NCBI RefSeq assembly: GCF_003586305.1
Contig: NZ_QXJI01000001.1
Span: forward strand, 1,426,001 to 1,490,000
Direction of reading: 5' to 3'
Origin: Cognatilysobacter tabacisoli
Lineage (GTDB): Bacteria > Pseudomonadota > Gammaproteobacteria > Xanthomonadales > Xanthomonadaceae
Length of the DNA: 64,000 nt
Part shown: in pieces, positions 35,824-43,507 of the stretch
Layout of the letters: the number at the start of each line of letters is the position of its first letter
Position numbering within the stretch: the first letter of the stretch is position 1
The notes under the pieces: model-generated
What the model was told of the DNA's origin: nothing
The model's input: only the letters and a program-made list of their open reading frames with translations
The model's database searches: none
Translations under genes and position numbers: made by a program

Positions 35824-38421
35824 CTACAGGACATCCTCTGCCGGCAGCGCCCGCAGGTTGTAGGTGTTGGCCATCGCCATGCCGTAGGCGCCGGCGTCGG
35901 CGACCAGCAGCACGTCGCCCTCTGCGGTGGCGGCCGGCAGCGCGCGCTCGTGGCCGAGCACGTCGCCGCTCTCGCAGATCGGCCCGACCACGTCGAAGGT
36001 CGCGGTCTCGGCATCGTCGAGGCGGCTCAGGTTGTGGATGCCGTGGTAGGCCTCGTACATCGCCGGGCGCATCAGCGCATTCATGCCGGCGTCGGCGCCG
36101 ACGCGGCGCACGCCGTCCTTCTCGATCACCTGGGTGACGGTCAGCAGCAGCGCGCCGCACTCGGCGACGAGGTAGCGGCCCGGCTCGATGACCAGCCCGT
36201 AGCGCGGGTACGCGGCCTTGATCTCGTCGAGGCCGTCGCGCCACAGGGCCAGGTCGAAGTCCTGCGCGTCGGGCGTGTACGGGATCGGCAGGCCACCGCC
36301 GATGTCGATCGTCTCGATCGTGCCGACGGTGTCGGCCAGTCCGGCCAGACTGGCGTAGACGCCGCGCCAGTGGCGTGGGTCGTCGATGCCGCTGCCCAGG
36401 TGCGCGTGCAGGCCGCTGATGCGCACGCCGAGCCGGCGCGCTTCGGCGACGAACGCGTCGAAGCGCGCGACCGGCAGGCCGAACTTCGCCGCGACGCCGC
36501 CGGTCTTGACCTTTTCGTGGTGGCCCTCGCCGTGGCCGAGGTCGAGCCGCAGCCAGACCGTGCGGCCGCGGAACGTCTCCGGCCAGCGCTGCAGCGCCTC
36601 GACGTTGTCGACGGTGACGGTGACGCCGCGCGCGAACGCGGCCTCGTACTCGGCGCGCGGCGCGAAGCTCGGGGTGAACAGCACCCGCTGCGGCGCCAGG
36701 TGCGGAACCACCGCGAACGCGTGGTCGAGCTCGCCCAGCGACACGCACTCCAGCCCGAAGCCCTCCCCGACCAGCGTGCGCAGGATCTCGGGGTTCGGAT
36801 TGGCCTTGATCGCGAAGAAGCTGCGGTCGATCGCCGGCACGGAGGCCAGCGCGCGGGCGCGCTCGCGCACCGTCGCCAGGTCGTACACGTAGCGCGGGGT
36901 GCCGGCGCGCGCACGGGCCAGCAGCGCCGCGCGCTGGCGCACCCACCATGGCGTCGCGCGCTGCGGCGCCCCGTGCGCGATCTCCCGCCAGCTCGGGCCG
37001 AACACGCTGTCGTCGCGCACCGGCATCGCGCCGCCGCGCACGAGCTCGGCGTGCAGCTGCGGCAGCATGCCGTCGGCGTCGGCCTCGTCGATGACGAAGG
37101 TCAGGTTGAGGTCGTTCGACGACTGCGAGATCAGGTGCACGCGCTCGCGGCCGAACGTCGCCCACACGTCGGACAGCTTGTGCAGCAGCGAGCGCATGCC
37201 CCGGCCGACCAGCGTGATCGCCGCGCACGGGGCGATCACCTTGACCCGGCAGACCTCGGCGAGGTCGGCGCTGAGCGCCTCGAGCACGTTCGAGTTGACC
37301 AGGTTCTCGCTCGGGTCGAGCGACACGGTGACGTTGGTCTCCGACGAGCCGATCAGGTCGATCGACAGGCCGTGGCGCTTGAAGCGCTCGAACACGTCGG
37401 CCAGGAAGCCGACCTGCTGCCACATGCCGATGCTTTCCATCGACACCAGCACGATGCCGTTGCGCCGGCTGATCGCCTTGACCCCCGGAACCGTCACCGC
37501 CGCCGCGTCGATGCGCGTGCCCGGCAGGTCGGGGCGCTCGGTGTCGAGGATCGCCATCGGCACGTTGGCGTCGCGGCACGGCGCGATCGAGCGCGGGTGC
37601 AGCACCTTCGCGCCGGTGGTGGCGATTTCCTGCGCCTCGGCGTAGTCGAGCCGCGTCAGCAGGCGCGCGTCGGGCACCTCGCGCGGGTTCGCGGTGAACA
37701 TGCCCGGCACGTCGGTCCAGATCTCGACGCGGGCGGCCTTCAGCAGCGCCCCGAAGTACGCCGCCGACGTGTCGGAGCCGCCGCGGCCGAGGATCGCGGT
37801 GCCGCCGTCGCCGTGGCGGGCGATGAAGCCCTGGGTCAGCAGCATCCGCGCGGGCTGCCGGCCGAAGCGCGACGCGAACGCGTCGACGCCCTCGTGCCGG
37901 CAATTGACCGACAAACGCTGCGCCCACGGGCTGGCATTCGGCAGCGACACCGCGTCGAGCCAATCGCGCGCGTCGCACCAGCCGAAGTCGAGCCCCTGCG
38001 CGCGCAGGTACGCGGCGCCGAGCGTCGACGAGAGCAGCTCGCCCTGGGCGAGCACCTCGGCCTGCCAGTCGAGCGCGCGGGTCGCGGCGTGCGGGTCGCG
38101 GCCGAGCGCGTGCAGGGCCGCCAGGCGCTCGCCGAGCACCGCGTCCGGATCGAGGTCAAGCTCGGCGCAGAACGCGCGGTGGCGGTCGACCAGCGCGGCG
38201 ATGCGCGCGTCGACATCGCTGCCGTTGCTGATCGCCTGCAGCTCGTTGGTGACGCCCGACAGCGCCGAGACCACCACCAGCACGCGGGCGTCGGCACCGC
38301 CCGCGGCGGCGTCGGCCACGCGTTTGGCCGCGATGCGTCCGATGGTGTCCCAGCGGTTGCGGCGGGACACCGAGGTGCCGCCGAACTTCAGTACGACCCA
38401 GCGCTGCGAATCCGCCGCCAC
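35824..38421 (-). CDS. lysAC: Bifunctional aspartate kinase / diaminopimelate decarboxylase
   Basis: This fused 865-residue enzyme catalyses the first and last steps of lysine synthesis. The N-terminal half is aspartokinase: KFGGTS at 12-17, RGGSDTSAAYFGALL, and ACT regulatory domains (about 310-460, with GLSIDLIGSSETNVTVSLD). The C-terminal half is a PLP-dependent diaminopimelate decarboxylase with the cofactor lysine K539 in FFAIKANPNPEIL, then HAHLGSGI, GGGLPIPY, EPGRYLVAECG and CESGDVLG. Such fusions are known in Xanthomonadaceae. The end products compete with the cell wall for meso-diaminopimelate, which fits its place beside murL-murD2. Confidence 0.93.
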   Translation of the reverse strand: MAADSQRWVVLKFGGTSVSRRNRWDTIGRIAAKRVADAAAGGADARVLVVVSALSGVTNELQAISNGSDVDARIAALVDRHRAFCAELDLDPDAVLGERLAALHALGRDPHAATRALDWQAEVLAQGELLSSTLGAAYLRAQGLDFGWCDARDWLDAVSLPNASPWAQRLSVNCRHEGVDAFASRFGRQPARMLLTQGFIARHGDGGTAILGRGGSDTSAAYFGALLKAARVEIWTDVPGMFTANPREVPDARLLTRLDYAEAQEIATTGAKVLHPRSIAPCRDANVPMAILDTERPDLPGTRIDAAAVTVPGVKAISRRNGIVLVSMESIGMWQQVGFLADVFERFKRHGLSIDLIGSSETNVTVSLDPSENLVNSNVLEALSADLAEVCRVKVIAPCAAITLVGRGMRSLLHKLSDVWATFGRERVHLISQSSNDLNLTFVIDEADADGMLPQLHAELVRGGAMPVRDDSVFGPSWREIAHGAPQRATPWWVRQRAALLARARAGTPRYVYDLATVRERARALASVPAIDRSFFAIKANPNPEILRTLVGEGFGLECVSLGELDHAFAVVPHLAPQRVLFTPSFAPRAEYEAAFARGVTVTVDNVEALQRWPETFRGRTVWLRLDLGHGEGHHEKVKTGGVAAKFGLPVARFDAFVAEARRLGVRISGLHAHLGSGIDDPRHWRGVYASLAGLADTVGTIETIDIGGGLPIPYTPDAQDFDLALWRDGLDEIKAAYPRYGLVIEPGRYLVAECGALLLTVTQVIEKDGVRRVGADAGMNALMRPAMYEAYHGIHNLSRLDDAETATFDVVGPICESGDVLGHERALPAATAEGDVLLVADAGAYGMAMANTYNLRALPAEDVL

Positions 38422-38595
38422 TAATGTGCTTCCTGGTGATGAAATGATTGCCGGTGAAACCGTCTCGCCCGGGCGATGCTCGGGCGAAACAACGGGTGAA
38501 AACCTCTAGACTCCGGCCTCGCGCCGCACCGGCGCGGGCGCGCCGTCGCGAGCGGCGAATTCTAGTCGAAACCGCCCACGGACCCCGCCCGCCCC

Positions 38596-39489
38596 ATGCC
38601 ACGACGCTTCCTGCAGCTCGACGTGTTCGCCGACCGGCCCGGCGCCGGCAACCCGCTGGCCGTGGTCGTCGATGCCGACGGTCTCGATGACGCCGCGATG
38701 CAGGCGTTCGCGACGTGGACGAACCTGTCCGAAACGATCTTCCTGCTGCCGCCCGACGGCGGCGCCGACTACCGCGTCCGCATTTTCACCCCGCGCCAGG
38801 AGCTGCCGTTCGCAGGCCACCCGAGCGTGGGCGCAGCGTGGGCCGCGCTCGACCAGGGATTGTCGTCCGCGTCGGACGACCGGCTGGTGCAGCAGTGCGC
38901 GGCGGGGAACCTGCCGGTGCACGTGTCCGGCGACGCCGACGCACTGACCGTCAGCGTCCGTGCGCCGGCCGCGCAGCCTCGCCCGCCGCGCGCCGACTCC
39001 GCGGCCCGCCTCGACGCCGCCCTCGCCGGCCTGCCGCGCGGCGCGCTCGCCCCGGCGCTGTGGGACAACGGCCCGCGCTGGTGGCTCGCCGAGCTGGCCA
39101 GCGCCGCCGCCGTGCGCGCGATGGCGCCGGACCTCGCCGCGATTGCCGCACTGACTGGCACCGCCGACGTCGGCCTGGCGGTATTCGCGTTCGACGAAAG
39201 CGGCGAGCACGACCTCGTCGTCCGCGCGTTCTGCCCGGCCGACGGCATTCCGGAGGACCCGGTCACCGGCAGCGCCAACGCCGCGATCGGCGCCGCGCTG
39301 CGCGCCGCCGGCCGGCTCGACGCCGGCGCGCGCTACGTCGCAAGCCAGGGCCGCGAGGTCGGCCGCGACGGCCGCGTCGAGGTCGTCGTCGACGCCGACG
39401 ACGCGGTCTGGATCGGCGGCCGCGTCCAGCCGGTCATCCGCGGCAGCGTCGACTGGCCGTCCCCCCTCGAAAGGAACTCGATCCGATGA
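38596..39489 (+). CDS. PhzF family isomerase/epimerase (copy 1)
   Basis: This PhzF-like protein of 297 residues has a two-domain diaminopimelate-epimerase fold. PhzF itself isomerises a phenazine precursor, but most family members have unknown substrates. The catalytic glutamate corresponds to E46 in NLSETIFLL. Conserved segments are LQLDVFADRPGAGNPLAVV, ELPFAGHPSVG and DPVTGSANAAIGAAL. Its stop overlaps the ATG of a second PhzF gene (ATGA). No other phenazine genes are nearby, so phenazine synthesis is not implied. Confidence 0.9.
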   Translation: MPRRFLQLDVFADRPGAGNPLAVVVDADGLDDAAMQAFATWTNLSETIFLLPPDGGADYRVRIFTPRQELPFAGHPSVGAAWAALDQGLSSASDDRLVQQCAAGNLPVHVSGDADALTVSVRAPAAQPRPPRADSAARLDAALAGLPRGALAPALWDNGPRWWLAELASAAAVRAMAPDLAAIAALTGTADVGLAVFAFDESGEHDLVVRAFCPADGIPEDPVTGSANAAIGAALRAAGRLDAGARYVASQGREVGRDGRVEVVVDADDAVWIGGRVQPVIRGSVDWPSPLERNSIR

Positions 39490-40361
39490 AGCGCCGCTAC
39501 CTGCAGCTCGACGTGTTCGCCGGCCGGCCCGGCGCCGGGAATCCGCTGGCCGTCGTGCTCGACGCCGAGGGCCTCGACGACGCGGCCATGCAGGCCATCG
39601 CGCGCTGGACGCGGCTGCCGGAGACGACGTTCGTGTTCCCGCCGACCGCCCCAGGTGCCAGCTACGCGATCCGCATGTTCAGCCCGCGCCGCGAGGTGCC
39701 GTTCGCCGGCCACCCGAGCGTCGGCACCGCCGCGGTCGTGCTGCAGGAAGGGATCGCCCGCGCGGTCGACGGCCACGTTCACCAGCAGGGGCTCGCCGGG
39801 GTGCTGCCGCTGGCCGTGGTCGGCGACGGGCCGACGCGCACGATCGCCGTGCGCACGCCGCGCGCGCGCGCCGTCGAGGTCGCGACGCCCGACGACCCGC
39901 GCCTGCGCGCCGCGCTCGCCGACCTGCCGCTCGGCGCACTGCCGCCGGTGCTGATGGACGGCGGGCGGCGCTGGTGGCTCGCCGAGCTGGCCAGCGAGGC
40001 GCAGCTGCGCGCGGCGCAGCCGGACTGGGACGCGGTCGAAGCCCTTGCCGTCGCGACCGAGAGCATGGGGCTGTTCGTCTACGCGCGCAGCGACGACCCG
40101 GTCTACCACTACGCCGTGCGCGCGTTCGTCGGCGCGCCGGCACGGTTCGAGGACGCGGCTTCCGGCGCGGCCAACGCCACGCTGGCCGCGTGGCTCGCGC
40201 TGCGCGGCGCGCTGCCGTCTGCTGACGGGCGCTACCGCGTCAGCCAGGGCCGCGAGGTCGGGTTCGACGCCATCATCGAGTTGCGCGTCGACGCCGACGG
40301 CGAGGTCTGGTCCGGCGGGCGCATCTGCAACGTCGTGCAGGGCACGATCGACTGGCCGTGA
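39486..40361 (+). CDS. PhzF family isomerase/epimerase (copy 2)
   Basis: This second PhzF-like protein has 291 residues and starts within the stop codon of the first (ATGA overlap), indicating translational coupling. The catalytic glutamate is E46 in RLPETTFVF. It shares YLQLDVFAGRPGAGNPLAVV, EVPFAGHPSVG and RRWWLAELAS with copy 1, and both end in similar SQGREVG...IDWP sequences, so the pair arose by tandem duplication and then diverged. The glycine loop is EDAASGAANATLAAW in place of EDPVTGSANAAIG, which may change specificity. PhzF forms dimers, so a heterodimer is possible but untested. Confidence 0.9.
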   Translation: MKRRYLQLDVFAGRPGAGNPLAVVLDAEGLDDAAMQAIARWTRLPETTFVFPPTAPGASYAIRMFSPRREVPFAGHPSVGTAAVVLQEGIARAVDGHVHQQGLAGVLPLAVVGDGPTRTIAVRTPRARAVEVATPDDPRLRAALADLPLGALPPVLMDGGRRWWLAELASEAQLRAAQPDWDAVEALAVATESMGLFVYARSDDPVYHYAVRAFVGAPARFEDAASGAANATLAAWLALRGALPSADGRYRVSQGREVGFDAIIELRVDADGEVWSGGRICNVVQGTIDWP

Positions 40362-40397
40362 GGCGCGGGCCGCGCCGATGACGCTACGGGGGACGCG

Positions 40398-41141
40398 ATG
40401 ACGTCGATGCGGATTCCGGCCGGGCTGTACTTCCACGGAGCCGAAGCGGTGCCGGCGCCGCTTGCGTCGCTGGACGATGCGCCCGACGACGCGGCGGCGA
40501 TCAACTTCCGACGCATCCGCCGCTACCGTGGCGGGCTGTCGCGCCTCACCGGCCTGCGCGAGCTCTGGGCGCAGGCGGTCGACCAGGACTTCCTCGACGA
40601 CATCGCCCGCGTGCCGTCGCTCGAGCGCGTGTACCTCTCGCAGCTGACCGCGACCGACCTGTTGCCGCTCACACGGCTGCCGCGCATGACGCGCCTGCAC
40701 ATCAACGGCGCGACGCGGATGAGCGACCTCGAATGGGCCGCGCCGCTGCGCGAGCTCGACGTGCTCGCGCTCGAGCACCTGCCGAAGGTTCGATCGCTGG
40801 AACCGCTCGCCGCGCTGACGCAGCTGCGCTCGCTCGGCGTCGAAGGCGCGATGGACTCGACCGTGCGCGTGGCCAGCCTCGCGCCGCTGTCGGCGCTGAC
40901 GCGGATCGAGTACCTGTTCCTCACCGCGCTGCGCAGCGACGACCGCTCGCTGCGGCCGCTGCATGCGCTCAAGGCGCTCAAGGGGCTCGAATGCGCGCGC
41001 CACTTTCCGGATGCGGAATTCGTCGCGCTGCGCTCGGCGCTTCCCGAGCTCCAGTGCCGCTGGTTCGACATGCTCGATGCCTACCCCACCCTCGCCGAAG
41101 GAACGAGGTCGGCGGTGCGGCGGATGGTCGGGAGCGACTGA
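40398..41141 (+). CDS. Leucine-rich-repeat-like protein of unknown function
   Basis: This 247-residue cytosolic protein has no signal peptide. Its central part shows irregular leucine-rich repeats of about 21-24 residues (LSRLTGLRELW, IARVPSLERVYLS, LTRLPRMTRLHI, LAALTQLRSLGVEG, LSALTRIEYLFLT). This suggests a small solenoid for protein binding. A good GGGGGA ribosome binding site precedes the ATG at 40398; a second ATG three codons later is also possible. No catalytic motif or partner domain is visible, and the role is unknown. Confidence 0.7.
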   Translation: MTSMRIPAGLYFHGAEAVPAPLASLDDAPDDAAAINFRRIRRYRGGLSRLTGLRELWAQAVDQDFLDDIARVPSLERVYLSQLTATDLLPLTRLPRMTRLHINGATRMSDLEWAAPLRELDVLALEHLPKVRSLEPLAALTQLRSLGVEGAMDSTVRVASLAPLSALTRIEYLFLTALRSDDRSLRPLHALKALKGLECARHFPDAEFVALRSALPELQCRWFDMLDAYPTLAEGTRSAVRRMVGSD

Positions 41142-41231
41142 CGGCGTGGCGGCGATCGCCGCGGGAACCGCCAGAGCGCCGGCAGCCGGGGTTACGCCAC
41201 CGGCGATAGACACCAGATACCGCGCACGAAA

Positions 41232-41251
41232 AAGGGGCCTTGCGGCCCCTT
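41232..41251 (-). terminator. Terminator after the glycine-zipper protein gene
   Basis: Stem AAGGGGCC / GGCCCCTT with loop TTGC. On the minus strand it is followed by TTTTTCG, a typical T-rich tail, 33 nt past the stop at 41285. Confidence 0.8.
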
Positions 41252-41284
41252 CTCCGTCTCTCCGTTGGCCCAGCCGGCGACCGG

Positions 41285-42001
41285 TTACTCCGGACGCACG
41301 TCGACGCGCACGCGCAGGCGGTCACCCGGGTGGTAGTTGGTCCGGGTGGTGTACGTGCGGCCCGCGTACTCGTAGGTCACGTCGTAGGCGTTCACCGAGC
41401 GGTCGTTGGCGCCGTAATAGCCGCCGTTCGACGGGACCGGGTCGCAGACGCGCACGGTGCCGGCACCGGCGACGCGCTGGCGCTGCTGCTGCTCGTAGAT
41501 CTGCCGGCCGGCCATGCCGCCGACCATCGAACCGATCGCGGAGGTCGCGTAGCGCGCCGAACCGCCGCCGACCTGGCTGCCGACCGCCGCGCCGACCAGG
41601 CCCCCGATTACCGTCGCGACGGTGGCACCGGTCTGGCTGCCGCCGCTGCGGTTGCCGTACGGGTCGTAGTAGCCGTCGCTGCGGCCGTACTGGTCACGCC
41701 CGTACTGGTCACGGTAGTAGCCGTCGCCATAGCCGCTCCCGGCGTAGGTGCCGTTCGGGTATGCGCGGTTCTCGTAGCAGCGCTGGCCGTTGACGTTGCT
41801 GTAGCTGCCCGAGCTGCCGCCGTAGCGGCTGTCGAACACCGGGTCGACGCGCAGCACGCGCGCGTAGTCGTACTGGGCGCCATAGCTCTGGCCGCTGCGG
41901 TCCGGGTAGGGCTGGCCGCCGTAGCGGTAGGTCTGCGCGGTCGCGGTGCCGGCGGCGGCCGCAAGGCTCAGGGCAAGGGTCGTGGCAAGCAGACGCTTCA
42001 T
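41285..42001 (-). CDS. Exported glycine-zipper 2TM domain protein
   Basis: This 238-residue envelope protein has a signal peptide (MKRLLATTLALSLAAAAGTATA) and an AGGAG ribosome binding site. The mature N-terminal half is tyrosine/glycine/asparagine-rich with a small direct repeat (DQYGR twice). A glycine-zipper (SlyB/Rick_17kDa-like) segment follows, TVIGGLVGAAVGSQVGGG then SAIGSMVGGMAGRQIYE. The C-terminal domain is beta-rich (VNAYDVTYEYAGRTYTT) with a cysteine that may pair with the one in QRCYENR. It is not a lipoprotein by sequence (no lipobox). The terminator downstream indicates a single-gene unit. Confidence 0.82.
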   Translation of the reverse strand: MKRLLATTLALSLAAAAGTATAQTYRYGGQPYPDRSGQSYGAQYDYARVLRVDPVFDSRYGGSSGSYSNVNGQRCYENRAYPNGTYAGSGYGDGYYRDQYGRDQYGRSDGYYDPYGNRSGGSQTGATVATVIGGLVGAAVGSQVGGGSARYATSAIGSMVGGMAGRQIYEQQQRQRVAGAGTVRVCDPVPSNGGYYGANDRSVNAYDVTYEYAGRTYTTRTNYHPGDRLRVRVDVRPE

Positions 42002-42092
42002 CGTGGGGCTCCTGCGCCGGAACTGGCGTGGGGGCATGCTCCGGCCGGGGCGGGCAACCGGGCCTGAACCTCGCCGGGACGCCGTGAAGCGT

Positions 42093-42794
42093 TCAGCGCG
42101 GCGATAGCGTCGCGACGAGCCACCGCGCGGCCGCATCGGCCACTCCGGCCGCGCGGCGACCCAGCAGCGGCTCGACGTGGCCCGCTCCGGGCAGCTCATG
42201 CAGCGGGGCCTCCCATGCCGATGCCCACGCGCGCGTCGCGCCGACCGGCACGTCATTGTCGGCCCCGCCGGCCGCGAACCACACCGGACATCCCGGCCGT
42301 TCCACCTCGATGCCGTCCTGCGCCGCGCGCAGCACTGCGCCGGATTCTTCGCGCCAGCCGCGAAGCGCGCGCAGCGCACTGGCGTCGTCGGCGTCGCCGA
42401 GCGCGCGGCGCGTGCCGTCCAGTCGGGCGTCGCGACCCCACGGCACCACGTCGGGCCAGTCACGGCGCGGCAGCTGGCCTGCCCACGGCGCCGGGGGCAT
42501 CGGGTTCACGAGCACGAGCGCGTCGGTCGCGTCGGCGCAGGCCGCCGCCAGCAGGCCACCGAGGCTGGCGCCGGCCAGCACGCGCGGCCGCGGCAGCGCG
42601 GCGAGCGCGGCCGCGACCTGGGCGCGGTAGTCGTCGAACGTCGTCGCGGCGACGGCGTCGTGCGCCGCCAGGTCGAGCGCGAGCGCCTCGACGCCGTGCG
42701 CGGCGAGCACGCCGCGCCAGATTGTCCATTCCCAGCCGCCCGCGCCCGCGCCGTGCACCAGCACGGCGTGGGCGACGACGGGGCGCTGCGTCAC
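42093..42794 (-). CDS. Alpha/beta hydrolase
   Basis: This small cytosolic alpha/beta hydrolase of 233 residues has oxyanion segment LVHGAGAGGWEW, nucleophile elbow AGASLGG, acid in GGADNDVP and catalytic histidine in GAGHVEPL, so the triad looks complete. It starts at a GTG (42794) that overlaps the osmC stop (GTGA), so it is translationally coupled to osmC. The substrate is unknown; esterase or thioesterase activity would fit. Coupling to a peroxide-reducing protein suggests a role in oxidative or organic-peroxide stress, which is inference. Confidence 0.82.
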   Translation of the reverse strand: MTQRPVVAHAVLVHGAGAGGWEWTIWRGVLAAHGVEALALDLAAHDAVAATTFDDYRAQVAAALAALPRPRVLAGASLGGLLAAACADATDALVLVNPMPPAPWAGQLPRRDWPDVVPWGRDARLDGTRRALGDADDASALRALRGWREESGAVLRAAQDGIEVERPGCPVWFAAGGADNDVPVGATRAWASAWEAPLHELPGAGHVEPLLGRRAAGVADAAARWLVATLSPR

Positions 42795-43228
42795 CCTTCC
42801 AGCGTCGCCGACAGCGACACCGGCACCGACAGCGCGCGTGAGATCACGCAGCCGGCCTTGGCCGCATCGGCGATCTGCTGGAACTTCGCCGCGTCGATGC
42901 CGGGCACCTTGGCACTGAGCACCAGGGTCACGCCGGTGACGGTCGGGCCCGGGTCCATGCCCGGCTCCATCATCACTTCGGCGCGGGTCTGGATGCGTTC
43001 GGCGGTGAAACCTTCCTTTCCGAGCACCGCCGACAGCGCCATGCTGAAACACCCGGCGTGCGCAGCGGCGAGCAGTTCCTCGGGGTTGGTGCCGGTCTCG
43101 TCGCCGAAGCGGGTCTTGAACGAGTAGTTCTGGTCGGCGAACAGGCCGCTCTGTGGCGTGCTGATCGTGCCCTTGCCGGCCTGCAGGTCGCCCTGCCACA
43201 CCGCGTCCGCATAGCGCTTCAAAGCCAT
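42791..43228 (-). CDS. osmC: OsmC family peroxiredoxin
   Basis: This thiol-dependent hydroperoxide reductase of the OsmC/Ohr family has 145 residues. The two redox cysteines are C60 (AAAHAGCFSMAL) and C127 (DAAKAGCVISRAL). Length and the context TNPEELLAAAHA favour the OsmC branch over Ohr. A strong AAGGAG ribosome binding site lies ahead of the ATG at 43228. It is first in a two-gene unit with the alpha/beta hydrolase. Confidence 0.92.
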   Translation of the reverse strand: MALKRYADAVWQGDLQAGKGTISTPQSGLFADQNYSFKTRFGDETGTNPEELLAAAHAGCFSMALSAVLGKEGFTAERIQTRAEVMMEPGMDPGPTVTGVTLVLSAKVPGIDAAKFQQIADAAKAGCVISRALSVPVSLSATLEG

Positions 43229-43507
43229 GGCACGCTCCTTCGTTGGGGGGCGCCCAGCGTACGCGCGGCGCGTTACCGGCGCATGCAGGCCGCGCCGCCG
43301 CGCTGGCGCACCGCCGCTTGACCCCCGCGCCCGACGGCGCGAGGCTTGCCGTCCCGGCGCCCCGCCGGACGTTTCCGCCATGACCGCCCGCCGAGCGCCC
43401 ACCGCTCCGGCGCGACGCGCGGACAGCCATGACGGCCTCTGCGGACCCTCCGCAAGAGCCCGGCCATGCCCGGCCGGACTTCCCACCCGCACCGGGAGGA
43501 ATGGCTC

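Noticed and set aside
38596-40361. Phenazine biosynthesis cluster
   Set aside because: Only PhzF-like genes are present; no phzA, B, D, E or G nearby, and PhzF homologues are widespread without phenazines.
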